Shown piece after piece: positions 14,160 to 19,384 of a stretch of DNA of 19,384 nucleotides (its first letter is position 1; each line of letters begins with the position of its first letter). The notes under the pieces were generated by a model, which did not search any database, was not told the DNA's origin, and saw only the letters and a program-made list of their open reading frames with translations. Location of the stretch: assembly GCA_018396395.1 (NCBI GenBank), contig JAGTQN010000021.1, positions 1 to 19,384 on the forward strand. Reading direction: 5' to 3'. The stretch comes from Candidatus Bathyarchaeota archaeon. GTDB taxonomy: Archaea; Thermoproteota; CALKCG01; B24; JAGTQN01. Made by a program: the position numbers and the translations under genes.

Positions 14160-15431
14160 TTGGGAAGCTATGATCCAAAGAACCTTTGGGTCATCATACC
14201 TATCGGAGGCTTAGCCAAGAGACTATTGCCCTTGACGGCCGAGGTTTCGAAGGCCTGCGTTAGGCTCGCTAATCGTCCCATTCTCGAGATATCGCTTCTA
14301 TGCCTTGCGAGGCAGGGAGTCAAGAACTTCATCCTTGGCGTAAAGGGCTATACGAACTACAAGAGCCTCCATGACTACTTCAAGGAGGGCATAGGATTCT
14401 CTGCTAGGTATGGGATATCACCAAGGATCCATATTAAATACCAGCCGAACATTACTGACCTTGGAAGTGCCGACTCAGTCAGAATAAACCTTGAGTATTA
14501 CGAAGTTTCGGATCCCATTCTTATCGTCCAAGGAGACAACATTTTCGACTTAAACCTTAGGGCTTTCATAGACTTCCATAGGCGAAAGGGAGGCCTCATG
14601 ACTATAGGGCTTAAGGCCATCCCAGATGTATCAGACTACGGAATCGCCCAGATAGACGAAGATATGCGCATCCTTCGATTCGTAGAGAAACCTCGGAGGG
14701 AGGAGGCCCCATCAAACCTAGCCAATACGGGCATCTATTTGCTTAATCCAGAGATAATGGAAGTCCTTCAGGGAGAGGGTGTTCAAAGGCTTATGGAAAG
14801 GCGGGGACGTCTAGACTTCGGCCTCGATCTCATTCCTTATCTAATCGAAACAGGTAGGGAATTGTACGGCTATAACCTTACTGAGGGCTGGTATGACGTT
14901 GGAACTCCTGAGAGATATTTGAAGGCCATGGACGATATCCTAAAAGGTCGCCTCGGATGTCTAAAGGACTTTGGAGGACGGGTCTCGGATGATGCAACTG
15001 TGTGGGTTCAGGGCGAAAGCCCCGAATCCATAAGGCGCAGGGAGCGAATCCTTGAGATGATGAAAAGAGGATCGATTACCTTGGAAGGCTCTGTTCTTAT
15101 TGGAAGACATTGCCAAATCGACGAGGGGGCTTACATAAAAGATTCCTGTATCGACAACTTTACGAAGATCGGTTCTAAGGTTCGCATCGAAGGCTCCGCC
15201 ATTATGGATCGGGTAACCCTTGGGGAGGCCTCGGAAGTCCGGAGAAGCATTGTAGGCCGCCATGTTACCCTAGGATCGGAAGCCTCAAAACCTACGATCC
15301 TTGAGGACCTTTGCGTCATAGGGGATGATGCGAAAATCGAGCCAGGATGCCATCTTCTGGCGACAAAGGTCTATCCCCATTTACGCATTCCTTCAGGGCG
15401 CTATGTCCGACAAACCATACAAAGGGCCTAG
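14160..15431 (+). CDS. Nucleotidyl-sugar synthase (COG1208-like) with left-handed beta-helix
   Basis: A 423-residue enzyme expected to join a sugar-1-phosphate to a nucleotide, releasing pyrophosphate. The N-terminal nucleotidyltransferase domain (about 8-260) has IIPIGGLAKRLLPLT at 12-26, LGSADSVRIN at 101-110, VQGDNIFDL at 123-131 (D126), FVEKP at 174-178 and WYDVGTP at 244-250. The C-terminal half (about 275-423) shows hexapeptide turns (VLIGRHCQIDEGAYIKDSCI) of a left-handed beta-helix. The signature loop is altered: GLAKR for the usual GxGTR and VSKAC for PKP, with K31 kept. Start is TTG at 14160 behind AGGAG; no in-frame ATG is near. It ends 25 nt from the convergent GT4 gene. Sugar and base cannot be read from sequence. 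Confidence 0.9.
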   Translation: MGSYDPKNLWVIIPIGGLAKRLLPLTAEVSKACVRLANRPILEISLLCLARQGVKNFILGVKGYTNYKSLHDYFKEGIGFSARYGISPRIHIKYQPNITDLGSADSVRINLEYYEVSDPILIVQGDNIFDLNLRAFIDFHRRKGGLMTIGLKAIPDVSDYGIAQIDEDMRILRFVEKPRREEAPSNLANTGIYLLNPEIMEVLQGEGVQRLMERRGRLDFGLDLIPYLIETGRELYGYNLTEGWYDVGTPERYLKAMDDILKGRLGCLKDFGGRVSDDATVWVQGESPESIRRRERILEMMKRGSITLEGSVLIGRHCQIDEGAYIKDSCIDNFTKIGSKVRIEGSAIMDRVTLGEASEVRRSIVGRHVTLGSEASKPTILEDLCVIGDDAKIEPGCHLLATKVYPHLRIPSGRYVRQTIQRA

Positions 15432-15456
15432 GCTTTCCGAAGCCCAAGGATCTAAG

Positions 15457-16659
15457 CTACCATGGAACCTTTCGCCTCTCCTCGAGAATCCTTACATAAA
15501 CATCGAGGGTAGCCTTTGCGATTTTCCTCCAATCGTACTCATGGAGGACCTTCCTTAGGGCATTATTCCTAAGCTCATCGGATCGCCCAGCATCCCTTAA
15601 AGCCTTTACTATGCCTTTGGCAAGGGCTTCGGGATCGCCTGGTGGAACCGTTATGCCCGTCCTTCCATCCTCTACGATTTCCGCAAGGCCTCCCGTAGCC
15701 GAAGCTACGACAAGGCATTTAGCAGCCATGGCTTCAAGGGCTGTTATTCCGAAGGGTTCGTAGAGACTCGGAACGACGCAGATGTCGGCGATTCTGTAAA
15801 GGCGCCTTAACGTTGAGCCTTGCAAAAAGCCTGTGAAGAAGACCCTATCATAAAGCTTTAGCCTTTTTGCCTCTTCCTCAAGAATTTCTCGCATATATCC
15901 ATCTCCTACGAATACGAATTTCGCCTCCAGCTGGTTTAGGATTTCTGGGATTGCCTCCATCAGAACCTTGCATCCCTTCTCGTAGACGAGGCGCCCGACA
16001 TATAGGACTAGGGCTTCTCCAGGCCTTGCGAATTGTTTCCTAAAAGATTCGGCTTCGAAGGGCTCAGAAAACTCTTCAGGGTTAACACCATTGGGGATCA
16101 CATCGAGCTTGTCCTCTGGAACACCAAAGAGGTGGCGGACTTCCTCAGCCATATAAAGGCTACAGCAAATGACCCTCCAAGATTCAAAGGAAAGCCAGTA
16201 CTCCGTTTGGTGAATCATTCTGCTGCAGTCCGAGGAAAGGGAGCCCCTTTGTCTTCCATACTCTGTGGAATGGATTGTGGCCAAAAGGGGGACCCTATGG
16301 AGGTGCTTAAGCCCTATGGCTGCCTTGGCCGTCAGCCAGTCGTGGGCATGGATTATGAACCTTTCCCTGGACAGATGTCTTAGAATCTCAGCCCCAAGCC
16401 TCTGAAGCCCTATGTTCATCGTAAAAACCCAAGATGGAAAGTCTGGAGCTGGTAGGGCATAGGGATCTGTTCTGTATACGGCGATCCCATGGATTTCTTC
16501 CCTATCCGGGGCCCCTGGAAAGGCGCATGTGACCACATGAACCGGAACTCCTAGCCTCGTAAGTTCGATGGATAGGTTGTATACATGGGAAGATATGCCT
16601 CCGACTATCCTAGGGGGAAACTCCCAAGAAAGCATAAGAACCTCGGGAAAGGATGCCAT
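15457..16659 (-). CDS. GT4 family glycosyltransferase (glycogen synthase-like)
   Basis: A 400-residue GT-B retaining glycosyltransferase. The N-terminal Rossmann domain starts with SWEFPPRIVGGISSHVYNLS at 11-30, including the glycine pair that contacts the donor phosphate, then HAHDWLTAKAAI at 104-115 and ATIHSTEYGRQRG at 127-139. The hinge DVIPNGVNPEEF is at 186-197. The C-terminal domain has YVGRLVYEKG at 220-229 (R223, K229 for donor phosphates) and the E-x7-E pair E301/E309 in LYEPFGITALEAM. The WE(F/Y)PP start and TIHSTE motif resemble glycogen/starch synthases and archaeal GT4 enzymes of alpha-glucan clusters. It begins 4 nt after the half-length glycosyltransferase, in an operon with it and the winged-helix gene. 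Confidence 0.92.
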   Translation of the reverse strand: MASFPEVLMLSWEFPPRIVGGISSHVYNLSIELTRLGVPVHVVTCAFPGAPDREEIHGIAVYRTDPYALPAPDFPSWVFTMNIGLQRLGAEILRHLSRERFIIHAHDWLTAKAAIGLKHLHRVPLLATIHSTEYGRQRGSLSSDCSRMIHQTEYWLSFESWRVICCSLYMAEEVRHLFGVPEDKLDVIPNGVNPEEFSEPFEAESFRKQFARPGEALVLYVGRLVYEKGCKVLMEAIPEILNQLEAKFVFVGDGYMREILEEEAKRLKLYDRVFFTGFLQGSTLRRLYRIADICVVPSLYEPFGITALEAMAAKCLVVASATGGLAEIVEDGRTGITVPPGDPEALAKGIVKALRDAGRSDELRNNALRKVLHEYDWRKIAKATLDVYVRILEERRKVPW

Positions 16660-16663
16660 ATTA

Positions 16664-17323
16664 TCAGCCCCTTGGAAGCCCCGGCTCCTTGATGTTCCCA
16701 GTCACCGAGGCGTAGATCCTGAAGACTTCCTCAGCCCTGAAGGCATCAGCAATATCGATCTTCTCTGGCGGAACCCCATAATCAGAAATGAGGTGGATTT
16801 TCTTTTCTTGACTTCCGACGATCACCCTCGAGGCTTCTCCAAACCCTATAGCCTCTATGGATTTAATGGCTTGGCTTAGAGGACCCTTAGACCCAAGGCT
16901 CCTCTGGGCTTCCGTGCTATGGATCGAAAAAACGAAGGGAAGGTTCAGGGAATCCTTAAGGTTCAGGGCTGCCGTGACGCAGAGCCATTCATGGGCATCC
17001 ACAAGGTCAATGTTTCCATTGAGCCTATAGTAAACCTCGGCTGAGACCCTCTCAAACTCCGTCATCAGAGTCATGGCCCAAGTAAGAATGTGGATGTGGG
17101 TTCCCACAGGGTTTCCGACCCTGATGATCTGTAGACTCCCTATTCCCGAATTACCGATGCCCTTATCCTCGACTCCCAAAGCTACAGGAGAATCCGCAAG
17201 GGTTACGATGATTGTTTCGACTCCTAGCTTTCTAAGACCTTCGGAAAGATCCCTGACAGCGAAGGCTAGTTCTCCTACGATCCTAGGAGGGTACTCCCAA
17301 GTAAGCAGAAGGATCCTCAACAT
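16664..17323 (-). CDS. Half-length glycosyltransferase (N-terminal GT-B domain only)
   Basis: A protein of about 219 residues that matches only the first Rossmann half of the neighbouring GT4 enzyme: LLLTWEYPPRIVGELAFAVR (GT4: WEFPPRIVGGISSHV), then VDAHEWLCVTAALNL (GT4: HAHDWLTAKAAI), FSIHSTEAQRSLG (GT4: TIHSTEYGRQRG), and GVPPEKIDIADAF where GT4 has GVPEDKLDVIPNG. The donor-binding C-terminal half with its R, K and E-x7-E residues is absent, and one glycine of the GG loop is Glu. It should not transfer sugar on its own; it may dimerise with or regulate the full enzyme. The reading frame is clean and no remnant of a second half follows, since the GT4 ATG comes 4 nt later. Starts at GTG 17329 or ATG 17323 are possible. 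Confidence 0.82.
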   Translation of the reverse strand: MLRILLLTWEYPPRIVGELAFAVRDLSEGLRKLGVETIIVTLADSPVALGVEDKGIGNSGIGSLQIIRVGNPVGTHIHILTWAMTLMTEFERVSAEVYYRLNGNIDLVDAHEWLCVTAALNLKDSLNLPFVFSIHSTEAQRSLGSKGPLSQAIKSIEAIGFGEASRVIVGSQEKKIHLISDYGVPPEKIDIADAFRAEEVFRIYASVTGNIKEPGLPRG

Positions 17324-17337
17324 CCTCACGACATATG

Positions 17338-17592
17338 TTAGCTGAGGGAGGCGCAGACCTTGATGATTCCTCGATCCGTTAGGTAGTACCTTTTGAAACC
17401 ATCCTCTCCAAGAAGACCCTTCACATACCCATCCCTTTCATATTTCTCGAGCTCCTCGATGGTTTCATCGATTTTGGATTTTTCGGGAATGGGGATCTCT
17501 TCAGCCCTTAAGGCCTTCCTGGAGTCCGTGATGCCCATATTATGGAGAAGCAGTAGAAGGCTATCGGGCCTAAGCCTTTCTTCCGTACTCAA
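17338..17592 (-). CDS. Small winged-helix protein, probable transcription regulator
   Basis: An 84-residue protein with the pattern of a winged helix-turn-helix domain. A helical part (SLLLLLHNMG, then KIDETIEELEKYERDGYV) is followed by a beta-wing, FKRYYLTDRGIIKV, typical of archaeal MarR/PadR-like folds. The wing resembles LYVLTDKGESLL in the DUF5752 protein two genes upstream. It is the first gene of a set with the half-length glycosyltransferase (8-14 nt gap) and GT4. The frame opens with TTG at 17592, which sits at the transcription start predicted from the TATA at 17619-17627. A perfect inverted repeat lies between TATA and start, consistent with self-repression. No cofactor site is visible, and the DNA-binding call is inference. 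Confidence 0.7.
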   Translation of the reverse strand: MSTEERLRPDSLLLLLHNMGITDSRKALRAEEIPIPEKSKIDETIEELEKYERDGYVKGLLGEDGFKRYYLTDRGIIKVCASLS

Positions 17593-17603
17593 GGATATCC
17601 CAA

Positions 17604-17619
17604 CTAACTTCCGAGTTAG
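17604..17619. promoter_or_regulatory. Operator-like inverted repeat CTAACT-TCCG-AGTTAG
   Basis: A perfect 6-bp inverted repeat with a 4-nt centre abuts the TATA element and covers the zone just ahead of the predicted transcription start of the winged-helix/glycosyltransferase operon. A dimeric regulator bound here would block polymerase. The product of the first gene is the natural candidate. Confidence 0.45.
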
Positions 17620-17627
17620 ATAAATAG
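17619..17627 (-). promoter_or_regulatory. TATA box of the winged-helix/glycosyltransferase operon
   Basis: On the minus strand the element reads CTATTTATC, about 30 bp before the TTG start at 17592. Upstream, between this and the GH57 stop, the minus strand is a long A/G tract (about 17631-17665). Confidence 0.5.
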
Positions 17628-17707
17628 CTGTTTTCCTTTTCTTTCTTTTTATCTTTTTTCCTTCGCGTATCTCAGCAACCTTCCGCGATTGGAAGAATCG
17701 AGGGATG

Positions 17708-18943
17708 CTAAGCTTTAGACTTCTGCCTTGACGCTATGAAGGCTTCGAAGTGGGTTAGGACGCGAAGGAAGGCCGTAAAGGCCTTGTATGGATCCTGATA
17801 TGGGCTAAAGTAGCTATGGACCTGCCCCGATTCCCCAGGCTTTGTAGCCATATAGTATAGATGGTCACTCGTCTGCAGGCACCTCCAAATTCTGAGGACA
17901 GCATCATCCTTTGAGGCCTTCACGGACCCCTCAAGACCCTTAAGGGTTTCGAAGCATAGGCGTTGCATAGAATTCCCTAGCCATGCGCTCTCATCCCTCT
18001 CCAAATCAGCCCAAGAAACTATCCTACCCTCCGGAACCCCTATGGGCCTTTTGGGTCTATAGGATTGTAGGATCTCCGAGGGAGTCTTGAAGGAAAGGCG
18101 TTCGTACTCGGAAACCTTCCTAGGAAGCCATTCGAGAAACTCGAAGATACCTGTATCCCTCTTATGGTGCTCTCCGAAGGTCTCGATATCCATGAAAAGG
18201 ACTAGGCAATCTCCAGGGGTCGCATTAAGCCATTCCGAATACTTATCGGCTGTGAGGGGATAGCCCTCCCAAGACCTGGAAGAAAACCTGAAGGCTATGT
18301 CGTCCGTAAGCCTATAGTTTCTTAGAAGAACCTTAAGCCTATCACAGCCTTCCGCCGAGTAGACATAGTTGGGGCTTTCCCATTCGTTGAGGATAGGGGT
18401 TACACCCTCGGCAAAGATTCCCTCATACCCCAGGGACTCAACAGCCTTGGCTATCGTGTTGCTGTATAGAAGCTCTGTGTTGGCAAAAACCCTGGGTGCT
18501 ACGCCTAAAAGCTTCGCCATTATTCTCCTATGATCCTCAATCTGTTCCTTGAATTCTAGAAGGTCCCCAGGATAAAGGGATGCCAAGGAATGGTAGTAGG
18601 TTTCCTCGATGAACTCTACAAAACCCGTCCTGGCAAGGTCCCGAAGCCTTTCGATGAGCTTTTCATTCCAATGAAGGCATTCCTCGAGGAAGAGCCCTGA
18701 AAGGCTGAAGGATATTTTAAAGGGCTTTCCAATGGCTTTAGACTCCTCTATGGAAATGAGGAGCCTCTCGAAGGTTGGCTCGTAGCATTCCTTGGAGATG
18801 CGTAGAAAGATGGACTTTGTTAGGGCTTCGTCGAAGTAACTCCAGAAGAGCCTTGAAGCCCCCATCCTTCCGAAAGGCATGGGACGAAAGGCCCCTCGAA
18901 CCCTGTAGGGCTGATGGGCTTCAAAGCAGAGGCATAGATCCAA
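17708..18943 (-). CDS. GH57 family glycoside hydrolase (alpha-amylase-like)
   Basis: A 411-residue retaining hydrolase or transglycosylase of family GH57, acting on alpha-glucans. The five-motif order of the family can be followed: FEAHQPYR at 7-14, GFVEFIEETYYHSL at 107-120, RVFANTELLYSN at 151-162 with the nucleophile E157, MDIETFGEHH at 251-260 with the acid/base D252, and a later helical segment. Length and motifs resemble the short archaeal GH57 alpha-amylases more than 4-alpha-glucanotransferases or branching enzymes, which are longer. No signal peptide is present, so it acts on internal glucan. The frame opens with TTG at 18943, ten nt after GGAAGG; residues from there match the usual GH57 start. 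The DUF5752 gene ends 50 nt upstream. Confidence 0.92.
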   Translation of the reverse strand: MDLCLCFEAHQPYRVRGAFRPMPFGRMGASRLFWSYFDEALTKSIFLRISKECYEPTFERLLISIEESKAIGKPFKISFSLSGLFLEECLHWNEKLIERLRDLARTGFVEFIEETYYHSLASLYPGDLLEFKEQIEDHRRIMAKLLGVAPRVFANTELLYSNTIAKAVESLGYEGIFAEGVTPILNEWESPNYVYSAEGCDRLKVLLRNYRLTDDIAFRFSSRSWEGYPLTADKYSEWLNATPGDCLVLFMDIETFGEHHKRDTGIFEFLEWLPRKVSEYERLSFKTPSEILQSYRPKRPIGVPEGRIVSWADLERDESAWLGNSMQRLCFETLKGLEGSVKASKDDAVLRIWRCLQTSDHLYYMATKPGESGQVHSYFSPYQDPYKAFTAFLRVLTHFEAFIASRQKSKA

Positions 18944-18993
18944 CGCAGCCTAGCCTTCCTACCTTCTCCTTGGATTTTAGAAACCTTTATCCT

Positions 18994-19384
18994 TTATTGA
19001 AGATCTTCCTTCAGCTCCCTTATACGGGCTTCGATGGCTTCTGATAGGGCCCTCAGGGCTTCAGCTCCCTTAAGGCCTCCCTTCCTTATTTTCGATACCC
19101 TTTCGGCTAGGAATTCGTCTCCGAGGCCCCTAAACCATGATTCGAAGTCCCCACGCATCAAGTGGAATTCAAGGCTTGCCATCTCGAGGTTTTTAAGATT
19201 TTTTTGGAATTCCTCGAGGCTAATAGCCGTAAGACCAGTATACTGTCCAAGAGCCTTGTAAAAATGGAAGCCCTTCTCGAAGGGGACTTCTCCAAGGATT
19301 TTAGAAGCCCTTTCCTTAGCGGATTGAAGATCCCTAAGGAGGGATTCGCCCTTATCGGTTAGGACATAGAGGCCCCCGTGAAGG
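18994..19384 (-). CDS. Winged-helix and DUF5752 protein, 5' end outside the window
   Basis: An open frame of 129 codons runs in from the right edge to TAA at 18994, so only the C-terminal part is present. The visible part begins with a winged-helix wing, GGLYVLTDKGESLL, then a helix (RDLQSAKERASKIL) and a domain with FHFYKALGQYTGLTAISLEE, SLEFHLMRGDFESWFRGLG and DEFLAERVSKIRKGG. I recognise the EFHLxRGDFExW block as DUF5752, a family of unknown function often near archaeal glycosyltransferase or alpha-glucan genes (recalled, not searched). An internal ATG at 19182 could be mistaken for the start but lies inside the domain. It lies 50 nt upstream of GH57, probably in one operon. A regulator or scaffold of glucan metabolism is a guess from context. 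Confidence 0.78.
   Translation of the reverse strand, partial: LHGGLYVLTDKGESLLRDLQSAKERASKILGEVPFEKGFHFYKALGQYTGLTAISLEEFQKNLKNLEMASLEFHLMRGDFESWFRGLGDEFLAERVSKIRKGGLKGAEALRALSEAIEARIRELKEDLQ

Noticed and set aside
17631..17665. T-rich plus-strand tract as a transcription terminator
   Set aside because: The flanking genes are both on the minus strand, where this tract is A/G-rich, so it would not act as a T-run terminator for them.
18994..19182. 62-residue protein starting at ATG 19182
   Set aside because: The same frame stays open to the window edge and the upstream codons complete the DUF5752 domain, so this ATG is internal.

Overview
The window is archaeal chromosome. The markers are both subunits of DNA topoisomerase VI, archaeal initiation factors aIF1A and aIF2-beta, a RIO1 kinase, a Dim2/Pno1-type KH protein, and TATA-box promoters placed about 25-30 bp ahead of start codons, which suggests several leaderless transcripts. 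The aIF1A N-terminus (GKRKV) and the gene order look most like the TACK side of the Archaea, for example a Bathyarchaeia- or Thaumarchaeota-related lineage. That placement is inference from memory of the families. Composition and codon use look uniform. I found no rRNA, tRNA, CRISPR array, insertion sequence or phage gene.

Layout. Positions 1-2500 are loosely packed: a possible gene remnant at the left edge, a TauE/SafE permease, a flavodoxin-like protein and a stand-alone EF-Tu domain-2-like protein, all on +. Positions 2731-4794 (-) hold a membrane pyrophosphatase whose signature predicts the K+-independent, proton-pumping type. After a roughly 600 bp gap comes a GalT/HIT-superfamily nucleotidyltransferase (5397-6464, -). 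Positions 6766-12096 (-) form one compact information-processing array read as aIF2-beta, DUF424, aIF1A, RIO1, KH (Dim2-like), Top6B, Top6A. It joins translation initiation, small-subunit maturation and chromosome topology. Several of its genes start with TTG, and aIF1A apparently starts with CTG or GTG.

Positions 12274-19384 are a sugar and polysaccharide region: a PHP phosphoesterase (+), a DUF354 glycosyltransferase-like protein (-), a COG1208-type nucleotidyl-sugar synthase (+), a full GT4 glycosyltransferase (-), a second glycosyltransferase with only the N-terminal Rossmann half (-), a small winged-helix protein (-), a GH57 alpha-amylase-family hydrolase (-) and, cut by the window edge, a winged-helix plus DUF5752 protein (-). 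The reasonable reading is synthesis and turnover of an alpha-glucan or another glycan: the synthase supplies an activated sugar, the GT4 enzyme polymerises or transfers it, and GH57 trims or remodels it. The winged-helix and DUF5752 proteins and the half-length glycosyltransferase are candidate regulatory parts. A perfect inverted repeat between the TATA box and the start of the winged-helix gene fits autoregulation.

The items most worth following are the glycosyltransferase pair with a degenerate partner, the winged-helix/DUF5752/GH57 association, the Shine-Dalgarno-masking hairpin ahead of the sugar synthase, and the non-AUG starts within the translation operon.
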